Assembly: GCA_045657665.1 (NCBI GenBank)
Contig: JAZOTN010000002.1
Span: forward strand, 1 to 52,258
Origin: RUG12461 sp045657665
Lineage (GTDB): Bacteria; Bacillota; Clostridia; Lachnospirales; Lachnospiraceae
Reading direction: 5' to 3'
Length of the DNA stretch: 52,258 nucleotides
This document shows positions 16,491 through 26,180 of the stretch, piece after piece. Made by a program: the position numbers and the translations under genes. Under the pieces are notes generated by a model. The model was not told the origin of the DNA and did no database searches. It saw only the letters and a list, made by a program, of their open reading frames with translations. How positions within the stretch are numbered: position 1 is the stretch's first letter; each line of letters begins with the position of its first letter.

Positions 16491-17726
16491 ATGACACAAT
16501 CATCCGCCGGCATTAATATGCTGGATGTAAAAAAAGCAAACCGGGCACTGATCCTCTGGAACGTCTATCAGTCAAACGGGATCTCACGAAAAGAGATCGC
16601 GGGGATCCTGGGACTCACTCCGGCCGCGATCACGCTGATCACAACCGACATGATAAGTGAAGGCCTGCTGCATGAGACAATGGCCGCGGAATCCAACGGA
16701 CGGAAAGGGCGGAAGGAAGTCCTTCTTGAGGTCAACAAGGGAGCATACGCGGTAGTCGGCGTCTACGTCAGCACCAAAAGCTTTCAGGTTGTCTGTATGG
16801 ATCTCGGATGCAACATTCTGTTTGAGGATACGATCTATACCGCGGACTGCCACAGAAGCAGTGAAATGATCCTGAAAAAGATCTCCTCCGTTATCCGGGA
16901 AGAACTGAAAGAATACGATGTGCAGAGGAAACGTACGCTGCTTGGCATCGGGATCTGCGTTCACGGGATCGTAGACATCCGGGACGGCATCAGCATCAAT
17001 TCCTACGGGATCTGGGAAGAAAACGCAAAGGTTGCTTCTCCTCTGGAAGAGGAGTTTCATGTGCCGGTGATTCTCACAAACAACATCTGTGCTCTGGCAC
17101 ACGGTGAAAATTTTATGATGAAGAGCGACAACGTCGGCGACACGCTTTTTATCAAGTACGGCCCCGGTGTCGGTGCAGCAAGGCTGACCAGCAAACGGAG
17201 CCGGAGCATTTATGATTATTCAGCGGTGGAACTCGGGCATCTCATCGTGGAACCGGACGGAAATCCCTGCGTCTGCGGAAGTCAAGGGTGCCTTGAGACC
17301 ATTGTCGGTTACAATGCGATCGAACAGAGCATGGGCCATCTCATCACGGAGCATTCCTCGCCGATCCTTTATCACCTGACCGGTGGTGAAGCATCCAATC
17401 TGAACATGCAGTACGTGATGGAAGCTTATAAGAGCGGAGAAAAGATCGCTCTCTCCGCCATGAACCGCACGATCCATTATCTTGCGCTTTCGATCCGCAA
17501 TTCCATGTGCCTGTTTAAACCCAATAAGATTGTACTGTACGGGGAATTATTTGAAAACATGAAGTTCCGGGATGAACTGAACCGCGAACTGACGAACTTC
17601 GCCGTAAAGGCATCGGTTTCCTACAGCCACTACAGCCTCCGCATGAACGCACTAGGACCTGCCACGACGATCATCAGCCAATTCTTTGAAGAGGGCGGAT
17701 TTCTCCGGGAACAGAGCATAGAATAG
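16491..17726 (+). CDS. ROK-family transcriptional regulator (NagC/XylR type)
   Basis: 411 residues. The N-terminal winged helix-turn-helix (about 10-65: KANRALILWNVYQ, then SRKEIAGILGLTPAAITLIT) is followed by a ROK sugar-kinase-like domain. The zinc motif is CVCGSQGCLET near 262. The ATP-binding DxGxT of true ROK kinases is replaced near the domain start (GVYVSTKSF), which fits a regulator that only senses sugar. It probably controlled the sugar genes to its left, several of which are now broken, so its present targets are uncertain. AGGACAGGAAA lies ahead of the start. Confidence 0.9.
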   Translation: MTQSSAGINMLDVKKANRALILWNVYQSNGISRKEIAGILGLTPAAITLITTDMISEGLLHETMAAESNGRKGRKEVLLEVNKGAYAVVGVYVSTKSFQVVCMDLGCNILFEDTIYTADCHRSSEMILKKISSVIREELKEYDVQRKRTLLGIGICVHGIVDIRDGISINSYGIWEENAKVASPLEEEFHVPVILTNNICALAHGENFMMKSDNVGDTLFIKYGPGVGAARLTSKRSRSIYDYSAVELGHLIVEPDGNPCVCGSQGCLETIVGYNAIEQSMGHLITEHSSPILYHLTGGEASNLNMQYVMEAYKSGEKIALSAMNRTIHYLALSIRNSMCLFKPNKIVLYGELFENMKFRDELNRELTNFAVKASVSYSHYSLRMNALGPATTIISQFFEEGGFLREQSIE

Positions 17727-17737
17727 CTTTTCAGATC

Positions 17738-17773
17738 ACATCCTTCAGATTCCTTAAGATTCCTTCCGCGATC
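17738..17773. repeat. Duplicated 3' end of metF
   Basis: 36 nt matching 20348-20383 with one mismatch (17761). On the minus strand it encodes the same residues as the MetF C-terminus (AEGILRNLKDV). The two copies flank the phosphatase-STAS gene pair in the same orientation. Confidence 0.85.
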
Positions 17774-17799
17774 AATGAGTTCCTTCATTTCAAACTTTT

Positions 17800-18102
17800 T
17801 CACACGATTGTCAATACATCGGAAAACCCTGTCATGTCAAAGACATCCATGATATCCTTCGGGACGTTTTTTACCGTCATGACGCCCTTCTTGTCATTCA
17901 TCGCCTGCTGCGCCACGAGAATTGCCCGGAGTCCTGCACTCGTCAGATATTCAAGGTTTGCAAAATCAAACTCGATCGAGTTCACCTTGCCAAAGCTTTC
18001 ATACAATACGGCCTTAAGGTCCGATACCGTTTGGGAATCCAAAACTCCCTCCAGGGCAATATAAAGCGCATCCCCCGATATTTCTGTTTTTACGTCAAGC
18101 AT
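17800..18102 (-). CDS. STAS-domain protein (anti-sigma factor antagonist type)
   Basis: 100 residues that form a single STAS domain: MLDVKTEISGDALYIALEGV, then EFDFANLEYLTSAGLRAILV, where Ser55 is the usual phosphorylated position of SpoIIAA/RsbV. Such proteins are switched by a kinase and a PP2C phosphatase and bind an anti-sigma factor or other partner. The start overlaps the end of the phosphatase gene by 8 nt, so the two are translationally coupled, and the phosphatase is its likely activator. No matching kinase or sigma factor is in the window. Confidence 0.9.
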   Translation of the reverse strand: MLDVKTEISGDALYIALEGVLDSQTVSDLKAVLYESFGKVNSIEFDFANLEYLTSAGLRAILVAQQAMNDKKGVMTVKNVPKDIMDVFDMTGFSDVLTIV

Positions 18103-20287
18103 AGCTACCTCCCATCTGTTTTTTATACGTTATGTTCAGCATCGTGAGATCATCAAACTGCTGCGCGTCCTCGACAAAACGCTCCACTTCTTTTGTCATA
18201 CTCTCCAGCATTTTTTCCGGCGTCTCCTCCTTGTGCCTGTTCAGAGCCGCAAGCATCCTTTCCGTTCCCATCCGTTCCCAGTTTGCATTAGTCGCATCCG
18301 GCAGACCATCCGTATACAGAAACAGTGCATCGCCGTTTTTCAGTACCACCTCATTGTCCATATACGTTTTGTCTTTCATGCATCCCAACACGAATCCGTG
18401 TTGATCCGCATACAATGCATAGTCACCGCCCGCCCGACAGATCGCAGCGCATTCATGCCCCGCATTTGCCCACACAAGCTCTCCGGTGGAAATGGTAAGG
18501 ATCCCAAGCCACACCGTGACAAACATCATTTCCCTGTTTCCCTCACGCAGACTGTTGTTGACATCAGAAAGGATCTCTGACGGCTTCCCGCCTGCCTGCG
18601 CACGGTTTTTGAGCATTGTCTTGGAGATCACCATAAATAACGCCGCCGGAACGCCTTTTCCGGAAACATCGCCCACGACCAGGCAAAGATGATCCTCGTC
18701 TACCAAAAACATATCGTAGAAATCACCACCGACCTCCCTGGCCGCCTTCATCGACGCATAGAGGTCAAACTCCTTTCTATCCGGGAAGATCGGGAAAATG
18801 TTCGGCAGCATATCGGTCTGAATATTCGTAGCAACATTCAGTTCGGTGTCAATCCTCTGCTTTTCCGAAGAGATCCGGATATTTTCCGCGATATAGTCTC
18901 CCAGCTTGCAGGATTGCTCCTCAAAGGAGCTTGCCAGTGTCTCAATCTCATCTCCGGTCTTATAGATCTCTTCCATTTCAAAAGTGATATTACTGCTGGA
19001 CATCTCCCGGATGCGCTCCGTCATATGCCTGATCGGCGCCACCCGTTTTTGCGCCAACCGGCTTAATAAAATGATGGAAAAAATGATGATGCCTCCCATG
19101 AGAAGCAGCATGATGACGATATTCCGGTGGAATGCCGCTTTAGTCCGATTCTCCGTCCTTTCAAAAGATGAAACCGTCTCGTCGATCAGCGCATTCGTCG
19201 GCTTCATCAGCTCGTCTGCGGAGATAAATCCGAGCTGTGTCCATCCGATTGTTACCAGCGGCCCGTAACCCGCATAGTATTCTTCCCCGTCCACTTCCAC
19301 GATCATCGTACCGGATTCTCCGGAAAGGCCGGCATTGATCAATTCCACGAGGCTGGGATTCACAGACTCCCGGATGTCTTCGGCCAGATCGGAACGCATT
19401 GCAAGCTCACCGCTCGTCTGCGATGTGCTGACAAGCTGCCCTTCGTTACTGATCAGGATATTAAATCCCTGATCGCTGTATTTCAAATATTCCACACGTT
19501 CTCTCAGCGCATCAAGACTGAGAGACCCCTCCAGCACGGCTACCAGCTCGCCATCCACATAAATCGGCAGTCCGTATGCCACAATATCAAAATCATAAAA
19601 ATGGCTCTTTACAGCGGGCGTGAAATAAATATCCTGTTTTTCCACAGCGCCTTGAAACCATGGTCTGTCGGTGGCGTCATAAGGTTTGATATTGCCGTCC
19701 TCATCATATTTCTGATCCGAATACCTGTCCATGATCATGGTTGTTCCATCCGGCAGCGCGATATAGCAGTCGATCGTATACTGTCCGATATAGGCTGCCA
19801 TGATCGGTTCCAGATTTGCCAGCCGTTCCATCTGCTCCATTGTCTCCGGAGAGATGTTTTCATATCCGTCCGCCGCCATCAGCTGCAGGGAAAGCTCCCC
19901 ACCCTTATTTTTATCCGGCGGACCAACGGAAACGCGCCCGTAGTTTTCCGGATGCCTGATCACATCCGCCACCTGTTCGCCCAGAATCCGGAGTTCATAT
20001 TCGTTGACCCATACTTCATCATCGGTTTTATCCGCAGCTGCAACGCTGAGCCGATGGAGACTCTGCTCGATGAGGTCGTTCATCGATTCTCTGGATTCTT
20101 TCCTGATCTGGGCAGTCAGATCCTCTCCCTCATCTCTGACAAGATGCTCCAGACCGTGTACCTGCAGACTGGAAATCGTAAACATCACCAATCCGAGAGC
20201 GAACAGGAAAAGCACGACAGCACGGATCAGCTTTGCCGTCAGTCCGGTCGGCAGACTTGTTTTCATCTTTGAGACAATCTTCTTCAT
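18095..20287 (-). CDS. Membrane sensor PP2C phosphatase (RsbU/SpoIIE type) with Cache and HAMP
   Basis: 730 residues. One membrane segment (about 20-42), a large extracytoplasmic Cache-like sensor with YIALPDGTTMIMD and DATDRPWFQGA, a second membrane segment (about 390-410), a HAMP linker (RVAPIRHMTERIREMSSSN) with a short coiled coil, and a PP2C domain from about 500 on. Metal-site motifs are EVGGDFYD, VGDVSGKGVPAALFM, ANAGHE and LYTDGLPDA. It should dephosphorylate the STAS protein in response to an outside ligand. A paralogue with the same layout lies at 43948. The pair is bracketed by metF 3'-end repeats. Confidence 0.92.
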   Translation of the reverse strand: MKKIVSKMKTSLPTGLTAKLIRAVVLFLFALGLVMFTISSLQVHGLEHLVRDEGEDLTAQIRKESRESMNDLIEQSLHRLSVAAADKTDDEVWVNEYELRILGEQVADVIRHPENYGRVSVGPPDKNKGGELSLQLMAADGYENISPETMEQMERLANLEPIMAAYIGQYTIDCYIALPDGTTMIMDRYSDQKYDEDGNIKPYDATDRPWFQGAVEKQDIYFTPAVKSHFYDFDIVAYGLPIYVDGELVAVLEGSLSLDALRERVEYLKYSDQGFNILISNEGQLVSTSQTSGELAMRSDLAEDIRESVNPSLVELINAGLSGESGTMIVEVDGEEYYAGYGPLVTIGWTQLGFISADELMKPTNALIDETVSSFERTENRTKAAFHRNIVIMLLLMGGIIIFSIILLSRLAQKRVAPIRHMTERIREMSSSNITFEMEEIYKTGDEIETLASSFEEQSCKLGDYIAENIRISSEKQRIDTELNVATNIQTDMLPNIFPIFPDRKEFDLYASMKAAREVGGDFYDMFLVDEDHLCLVVGDVSGKGVPAALFMVISKTMLKNRAQAGGKPSEILSDVNNSLREGNREMMFVTVWLGILTISTGELVWANAGHECAAICRAGGDYALYADQHGFVLGCMKDKTYMDNEVVLKNGDALFLYTDGLPDATNANWERMGTERMLAALNRHKEETPEKMLESMTKEVERFVEDAQQFDDLTMLNITYKKQMGGSYA

Positions 20288-20340
20288 CCGTCAGTTCCTA
20301 TCTGTCTGGCCTTATTATTGAAAACCAATAATATCAACGT

Positions 20341-21204
20341 TTACAGAACATCCTTCAGATTCCTTAAGATCCCTTCCGCGATCTCGGGTTTATTCATCGT
20401 GTAGATATGAATATGCGTGATGCCGTTCGCAATGAGATCCACGATCTGTTCGGAAGCGTAAAGAATTCCGACGGATTTCATGGCTTCCGAATTGTCCCCG
20501 AACATATCCACCATCGCTTTAAACCGCGGCGGAATGCTGCAGCCGGAAAGTTCTATGCTGCGCTTCATCTGCTGCCTCGTTGTCACCGGCATGATACCTG
20601 CCACGATCGGCACCGATATCCCGTTTTCACGCATTCTGTACAGATAGTTATAGTAGATCGAGTTTTCAAAGAACATCTGCGTGGTCAGAAATTCGCAGCC
20701 CGCATCCACTTTTCTTTTCAGATTCCGGATATCCTCATTCTTGTCTTTTGCCTCCGGATGCTTCTCCGGATAGCAGGCTCCGCCGATACAAGCATTTGGA
20801 TAAATCTCCCTGATCACCCCGATTAGGTCGCTCGCATGGGCAAAGTTGTCCGGACCCGGAAAGTCCGATCCCGCCGGGATATCGCCGCGAAGAGCAAGGA
20901 TGTTCTCGATCCCGGCTTCTTTGATCTTTTCGATCTGCTCCCTCACCGCACTCTTTGCGGAGCTCACACAGGTCAGATGTGCCATCGAAGACACGCTGGA
21001 CTCTTTGATACGTTTTGCAATGCGTACCGTGTATTCGCTCGTTCCTCCGCCTGCACCGTAGGTACAGCTGATGAAGGACGGCTTCAGCTCGATGATTCCG
21101 TCCACGGCCTTTTCCACAGTCTCGAAGTTTGCGTCGGTCTTCGGCGGGAAGACTTCCATGGATACCGTTACTTTTTCGCTTCTCAGAATTTCGGATACTT
21201 TCAT
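20341..21204 (-). CDS. metF: Methylenetetrahydrofolate reductase
   Basis: 287 residues of the MetF TIM barrel. Visible motifs are VSMEVFPPKTD with the catalytic Glu near the start, FISCTYGAGGG, MAHLTCVS, LALRGDIP and FLTTQMFFEN, which bind FAD and folate. It reduces 5,10-methylene-THF to 5-methyl-THF for methionine synthesis, or takes part in C1 metabolism of anaerobes. AAGGAGAAGAAC precedes the start. It lies downstream of engB on the same strand, and 53 nt before the phosphatase gene. Its last codons contain the segment duplicated at 17738. Confidence 0.95.
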   Translation of the reverse strand: MKVSEILRSEKVTVSMEVFPPKTDANFETVEKAVDGIIELKPSFISCTYGAGGGTSEYTVRIAKRIKESSVSSMAHLTCVSSAKSAVREQIEKIKEAGIENILALRGDIPAGSDFPGPDNFAHASDLIGVIREIYPNACIGGACYPEKHPEAKDKNEDIRNLKRKVDAGCEFLTTQMFFENSIYYNYLYRMRENGISVPIVAGIMPVTTRQQMKRSIELSGCSIPPRFKAMVDMFGDNSEAMKSVGILYASEQIVDLIANGITHIHIYTMNKPEIAEGILRNLKDVL

Positions 21205-21255
21205 GTTCTTCTCCTTTATACTTCCGCATTGGATCGACCGGTAATGCTGGCAAGA

Positions 21256-21840
21256 TTAACCAATAATCGAATCGATATGGTTCCAGATTTCCTCGCGTCC
21301 CTCCTTGGTCTCGGCGGAGAACGGAAACAACAGCGTTCCTGGCCTCACCGACAGTCCCTCGCGGATGATCTTCAGCTGCTTATCCTTCTGGGAACGTTTG
21401 ATCTTATCCAGTTTTGTCAGGATCAGGATTGGCTCGTAGCCCTGATGCAGGATCCACTCATACATCTGCCGGTCATTCTGCGACGGCGCATGGCGGATAT
21501 CAATGAGAAGAAAGACCGCGCGGAGCATTCTGCTCGTCCTTAAGTACTTCTCGATCATTTTCCCCCATTTTTCTTTTTCCGATTCCGGAACCTTCGCATA
21601 ACCGTAACCCGGAAGATCCACATAGTACAACGTATCGTTGATATTGTAAAAATTGATCGTCTGCGTTTTCCCCGGCTGCGAAGAAGTGCGTGCCAGCGAT
21701 TTCCTGTTCATCAGCGCATTGATGAGCGAGGATTTCCCGACATTCGACTTCCCGGCAAATGCGATCTCGGGAAGCGTGTTTTGCGGCAGGGTGCTCGTCA
21801 CACCGCATACCGTTTCCAGACTGACATTTTTTATGATCAT
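21256..21840 (-). CDS. engB: Ribosome biogenesis GTPase EngB/YsxC
   Basis: 194 residues. G1 is AGKSNVGKSSLINAL (about 30-44), switch region TSSQPGKTQTINFY, G3 is DLPGYGYAKV, and G4 is TKLDK with FPFSAETKEG as G5. This is the TrmE-Era-EngB class that assists 50S subunit assembly. The start overlaps the lon stop by one base (TAATG), so the two are coupled. The tig-clpP-clpX-lon-engB order is typical of Firmicutes. Confidence 0.97.
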   Translation of the reverse strand: MIIKNVSLETVCGVTSTLPQNTLPEIAFAGKSNVGKSSLINALMNRKSLARTSSQPGKTQTINFYNINDTLYYVDLPGYGYAKVPESEKEKWGKMIEKYLRTSRMLRAVFLLIDIRHAPSQNDRQMYEWILHQGYEPILILTKLDKIKRSQKDKQLKIIREGLSVRPGTLLFPFSAETKEGREEIWNHIDSIIG

Positions 21841-24164
21841 TATGCAAACGCCTCTTTCAGGACCTCATCCATCGTTTCGACATAGACGATCCGAATCCCT
21901 TCTTTGATCTCGTCCTCGATCTCTTCGATATCTTTTTCGTTTTTCTTTGGAACAAGAACTTTTCCGATCCCGGCATTTTTCGCGGCAAGGATCTTTTCCT
22001 TAAGACCGCCGATGGGCAGCACCCTCCCGCGAAGCGTGATCTCGCCCGTCATCGCGACATCCGCGCGGATCTTTTTCCCGGTAATGGCAGAAAGCATGGC
22101 TGTCGCCATCGTGATCCCGGCGGAAGGTCCGTCTTTCGGAACGGCTCCCTCAGGAATATGAATATGCAGATCATTCTCCCGGAAAAACTCCTTCGGGATC
22201 TTATACTTTTTGCTGACCGAGCGGATATAGCTGATGCCGGCCTTTGCCGACTCCTTCATTACGTCTCCGAGCTGCCCCGTAAGCTCCAGATCGCCTTTTC
22301 CGGGCATTACATTAACCTCGATCTCGAGCGTGTCACCTCCGACAGAAGTCCAGGCAAGTCCGCGCACAATACCGATCTCATCTTCCTTATTCCGTTTATC
22401 AAACGAGTATTTCTGTTTTCCGAGATATTCCTCCAGATTCCGCGCCGAAACCTGTACCTTTTCCTCTTTTCCTTCATAGATGGCACGTGCCGTCTTCCGG
22501 CAGATCTCGCCGATTCTCCGTTCCAGGGAACGTACACCGGCCTCTCTGGTGTAATGACGTATCAGCCGCTGCACGGCTTTATCCGTAAAGGTGAGCTGCC
22601 CTTCTTTCAGCCCGTTCTTTTCAGCCTGCTTCGGGATCAGATGCTCCTTTGCGATATGGACCTTTTCATTTTCCGTATAGGAAGAAACCTCTATGACCTC
22701 CATGCGGTCAAGGAGGGGCCTTGGAATATCCTGTGTGCTGTTGGCTGTGGCAATAAAGAGTACTTCCGAAAGATCCAGCGGAAGCTCCACATAATGATCC
22801 CGGAACGCGTGATTCTGTTCGGAATCCAGGACCTCCAGAAGCGCGGAGGATGTATCACCCTTGTAGTCACTGGATACCTTGTCGATCTCATCCAGCAGGA
22901 TCAGAGGATTCTTAACCCCCGAATAGCGAAGCGCGCTGGCAAGACGCCCCGGCATGGCTCCGACATAAGTTCTCCGGTGCCCCCGGATCTCCGCTTCATC
23001 GCGGACGCCGCCGAGTCCGATCCGTACGTACTTCTTTTCCAGAGCCTTCGCAACCGAACGGGCAATGGAGGTCTTTCCGGTTCCGGGCGGTCCCACAAGG
23101 CAGATAATCGGGCTTTCCCCTTTCTCCGTCAGGTTCCGGACGGCAAGGAATTCCAGCATCCTCTCCTTCACCTTTTTTAATCCATAATGCTCTTCATTTA
23201 AGATCTGTTCCGCACGGGAAAGATCTTTATTGTCCTCGGACACCTTGTCCCAGGGAAGGGAGAGCAATGTTTCGATATAGCCCCTCGCCACGGCACTTTC
23301 GGATGAGTTCTGTGAAATATTAAGGAAGCGGTCGATCTCTTTCCCGATCCTCTCCTTAATCTCGTCAGAAGCTTCCAGCTCCGCAAGCTTTTTCCGGAAT
23401 TCATCCGCATCCGTCTCGGTATTGTCTTCCTTCAGTTCCTTCTTGATCACCTTCATCTGCTCGCGGAGAAGGTATTCTTTCTGGTTCTGATCCACCTGTT
23501 CCTTGACCTTCTCGCGGAATTCCTTCTGGAAGGACGCTACGTTGATCTCGGAAAGCAGGGTTCCCATCAGTACCGCAAAACGCTCCTCCAGAGTCATGGC
23601 TTCAAGATAACGCTGCTTTTCGGTATAGGACACGGAAAGATTATTGACCACCTGATCCATAAGGAGTGACGGGTCGTCCACTTCATCGATCTGTCGCATG
23701 AATTCCTTTGCACCGCGTCCGCTCATCGTCACGTACTTGCCGTAGGTCTCACGGATATTTCGAACCATCGCGGCCCTGGCTTCCGGCAGGAGGTTCTCCC
23801 CCATATCCGTTTCCATCCGCACTACTTCCGCGACCAGATACTCGCCCTCTTCTTTATCGATCCGGTAAAGCTCCGCACGATCCTTTGCTTCCACCAGGAT
23901 CCGGACAATCCCGCCCTTCATCTTGATGATCTGGCGGACGGATGCGATCACACCGATCCTGTAGAGATCCTCCAGTGTCGGCTCCTCTTTTTCCGCATCC
24001 CGCTGCGCGATCAGAAACACCTGCTGTGCTTCGCTCATCGCGTGTTCCACCGCGTGGATCGACCTCGCCCGGTTGATATCAAAGTTCGCGATCATACCCG
24101 GCAGAATTGTCATGCCCCGCAATGCAATGGCGGGTAAATGTTCCGGTTGAGTGTATTTTTCCAT
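21840..24164 (-). CDS. lon: ATP-dependent protease Lon
   Basis: 774 residues when started at MEKYTQPEHLPAIAL. A longer frame adds about 29 residues that do not belong to the family and overlap a terminator. Order: Lon substrate-binding N-domain (about 10-200), coiled-coil linker, AAA+ module with GPPGTGKTS and LLDEIDKV, and a C-terminal serine protease with the Ser in KDGPSAGITMA and the Lys in GGLKEKILAAK. It degrades damaged and regulatory proteins in the cytoplasm. A terminator hairpin separates it from clpX, so it may have its own promoter or depend on read-through. Confidence 0.96.
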   Translation of the reverse strand: MEKYTQPEHLPAIALRGMTILPGMIANFDINRARSIHAVEHAMSEAQQVFLIAQRDAEKEEPTLEDLYRIGVIASVRQIIKMKGGIVRILVEAKDRAELYRIDKEEGEYLVAEVVRMETDMGENLLPEARAAMVRNIRETYGKYVTMSGRGAKEFMRQIDEVDDPSLLMDQVVNNLSVSYTEKQRYLEAMTLEERFAVLMGTLLSEINVASFQKEFREKVKEQVDQNQKEYLLREQMKVIKKELKEDNTETDADEFRKKLAELEASDEIKERIGKEIDRFLNISQNSSESAVARGYIETLLSLPWDKVSEDNKDLSRAEQILNEEHYGLKKVKERMLEFLAVRNLTEKGESPIICLVGPPGTGKTSIARSVAKALEKKYVRIGLGGVRDEAEIRGHRRTYVGAMPGRLASALRYSGVKNPLILLDEIDKVSSDYKGDTSSALLEVLDSEQNHAFRDHYVELPLDLSEVLFIATANSTQDIPRPLLDRMEVIEVSSYTENEKVHIAKEHLIPKQAEKNGLKEGQLTFTDKAVQRLIRHYTREAGVRSLERRIGEICRKTARAIYEGKEEKVQVSARNLEEYLGKQKYSFDKRNKEDEIGIVRGLAWTSVGGDTLEIEVNVMPGKGDLELTGQLGDVMKESAKAGISYIRSVSKKYKIPKEFFRENDLHIHIPEGAVPKDGPSAGITMATAMLSAITGKKIRADVAMTGEITLRGRVLPIGGLKEKILAAKNAGIGKVLVPKKNEKDIEEIEDEIKEGIRIVYVETMDEVLKEAFA

Positions 24165-24221
24165 AAGTCTGTCCTGCTGTTTGGCCCTTGGCCTCAGATC
24201 AAAATACCTGATTTGAAAAAA

Positions 24222-24243
24222 TGCCCGCCGTTTCCAGCGGGCA
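24222..24243 (-). terminator. Intrinsic terminator between clpX and lon
   Basis: On the minus strand, TGCCCGC and GCGGGCA arms with an 8-nt loop and a TTTTTT tail, directly after the clpX stop. It should limit read-through from the tig-clpP-clpX transcript into lon. Confidence 0.75.
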
Positions 24244-24258
24244 CCTGTCATTTTTATA

Positions 24259-25545
24259 CTATGCGCTCTTCATGGTCTCTTCTTTTTTTTCACCGGTATA
24301 AACGATCTCTGCCTTTCCTTTTCCGGAGATCAGCTCCGTTGTCACACGGCATGCCTCAATCGTTTCATCCGACGGGATCCGGTACATAAGATCCATCAGC
24401 GCTTCTTCCATTATAGCACGAAGCCCGCGGGCACCGGTTTCCAGCTTCATCGTCTTTTCCGCGATCGCCCGGATCGCATCCTCATCAAAGGTAAGAGCGA
24501 CACCGTCCAGCTCGAAAAGCTTTTTGTACTGCTTGATGAGCGAATTCTTGGGCTCCTTCAGGATGCGGATCATCGCATCCGTATCCAGACTGTCGAGAGA
24601 AACCACGATCGGCACGCGTCCCACAAACTCCGGGATCAGTCCGAACTTCATCAGATCCTGCGGTACCGCTTTTTTGAACATCTCACCGACATTGGTATCC
24701 AGCTTTTCCTTGATCTCCGCGCCAAAGCCGATGGGGCTTTGATCGATCCGGTTCTCAATGATCTTGTCCAGTCCGTCGAATGCTCCGCCGCAGATAAACA
24801 GGATGTTTGACGTATCGATCTGGATCAGCTCCTGCTGCGGATGCTTTCTGCCGCCCTGAGGCGGAACAGAGGCAACCGTTCCCTCCAGGATCTTGAGGAG
24901 CGCCTGCTGTACACCTTCCCCGGAAACATCTCTCGTAATGGAAACATTCTCGGTTTTCTTGGTGATCTTGTCGATCTCGTCGATATAAATGATCCCGCAC
25001 TGTGCACGGTCCACATCGTAATCCGCTGCCTGGATCAGCTTGAGGAGGATATTTTCCACATCCTCACCGACATATCCGGCTTCTGTCAGCGTCGTTGCAT
25101 CCGCGATCGCAAAAGGAACATTGAGCACCCTTGCAAGGGTCTGCGCCAGCAGCGTTTTTCCGGAGCCGGTCGGTCCGAGCATCAGGATATTGCTCTTCTG
25201 AAGCTCCACATCGATCGTCTCCTGGTCCGCCGTGATCCGCTTGTAATGGTTGTACACCGCGACCGAAAGGACCTTTTTCGCTTCTTCCTGACCAATCACA
25301 TAATCATCCAGAAACGCCTTCATCTCCTCTGGCTTAATCAGATTGATCTCCAGGGTTGATGTCTTGCCTTCTTCGGACTCTTCCTGATCTTCAAACTCTT
25401 CTTCGATGATCTCGGAACAGATATCCACGCATTCATCACAGATATATGCGCCGTTCGGTCCTGCGATCAGCTTCTTGACCTGATCCTGTGTCTTTCCGCA
25501 AAAGGAGCATCGGATCTTTTCGTCAGTAAAACCTCTTCCTGCCAT
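24259..25545 (-). CDS. clpX: ClpXP unfoldase subunit ClpX
   Basis: 428 residues. N-terminal C4 zinc domain (CSFCGK at 13 and CDECVDIC near 38), an AAA+ domain with GPTGSGKTLLAQTLA, IIYIDEIDKI, the RKHPQQ pore-2 region, and sensor 2 ETGARGLRAI. Many substrates are fed to ClpP. The IGFGAE segment is the ClpP-docking loop. It lies 20 nt downstream of clpP on the same strand. Confidence 0.98.
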   Translation of the reverse strand: MAGRGFTDEKIRCSFCGKTQDQVKKLIAGPNGAYICDECVDICSEIIEEEFEDQEESEEGKTSTLEINLIKPEEMKAFLDDYVIGQEEAKKVLSVAVYNHYKRITADQETIDVELQKSNILMLGPTGSGKTLLAQTLARVLNVPFAIADATTLTEAGYVGEDVENILLKLIQAADYDVDRAQCGIIYIDEIDKITKKTENVSITRDVSGEGVQQALLKILEGTVASVPPQGGRKHPQQELIQIDTSNILFICGGAFDGLDKIIENRIDQSPIGFGAEIKEKLDTNVGEMFKKAVPQDLMKFGLIPEFVGRVPIVVSLDSLDTDAMIRILKEPKNSLIKQYKKLFELDGVALTFDEDAIRAIAEKTMKLETGARGLRAIMEEALMDLMYRIPSDETIEACRVTTELISGKGKAEIVYTGEKKEETMKSA

Positions 25546-25565
25546 GTTCTTTCCTCATGGAAGAA

Positions 25566-26177
25566 TTACTCTTTTTCTTCCTTCTTTTCTTCCGACTTGT
25601 TCTTTGTAATGATACTGTCCACGATCCCGTAATCAAGCGCTTCCTGCGCATCCATCCAGTGATCTCTTTCTGTATCTTCCGCAACCTGTTCAAAAGGCTT
25701 TCCGGTATTTGCCGCAAGCATTTCGTTCAGTTTTTTCTTTGTCTTTAAGATATTTTCCGCTGCGATCTGGATCTCGGTCGCCTGACCCTTTGCACCGCCT
25801 GAAGGCTGGTGGATCATGATCTCCGAATTCGGAAGAGCGAAGCGTTTTCCTTTTGCCCCGCCGGCCAGAAGGAACGCACCCATGCTTGCCGCCATACCGA
25901 CGCAGATCGTGGAAACATCACACTTGATATACTGCATCGTATCATAGATCGCCATACCGCTCTGCACTTCACCGCCCGGCGAGTTGATGTAAAGATGGAT
26001 GTCCTTCCCCGGGTCCTCGGACTCCAGGAACAGAAGCTGTGCAACCACGAGACTCCCGGTTGTCGCATTTACCTCTTCTCCGAGAAAAATGATGCGATCC
26101 TTGAGAAGGCGGGAATAGATATCATAAGAACGCTCGCCTCTGCTGGTCTGCTCAATGACATAAGGTACTAAACTCAT
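25566..26177 (-). CDS. clpP: ClpXP peptidase subunit ClpP
   Basis: 203 residues. Catalytic Ser in VGMAASMGAFLL, His in NSEIMIHQPSGG and Asp in ERDHWMDAQEAL. The start MSLVPYVIEQTSRGERSYD is typical, and the tail is a short lysine- and glutamate-rich stretch. It forms the tetradecameric peptidase with ClpX. It starts 3 nt after the trigger factor gene, so the two are coupled in one operon. Confidence 0.98.
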   Translation of the reverse strand: MSLVPYVIEQTSRGERSYDIYSRLLKDRIIFLGEEVNATTGSLVVAQLLFLESEDPGKDIHLYINSPGGEVQSGMAIYDTMQYIKCDVSTICVGMAASMGAFLLAGGAKGKRFALPNSEIMIHQPSGGAKGQATEIQIAAENILKTKKKLNEMLAANTGKPFEQVAEDTERDHWMDAQEALDYGIVDSIITKNKSEEKKEEKE

Positions 26178-26180
26178 AGC

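Noticed and set aside
24165..24251. Upstream start for lon
   Set aside because: It would add about 29 residues foreign to the family and place the start inside a terminator.
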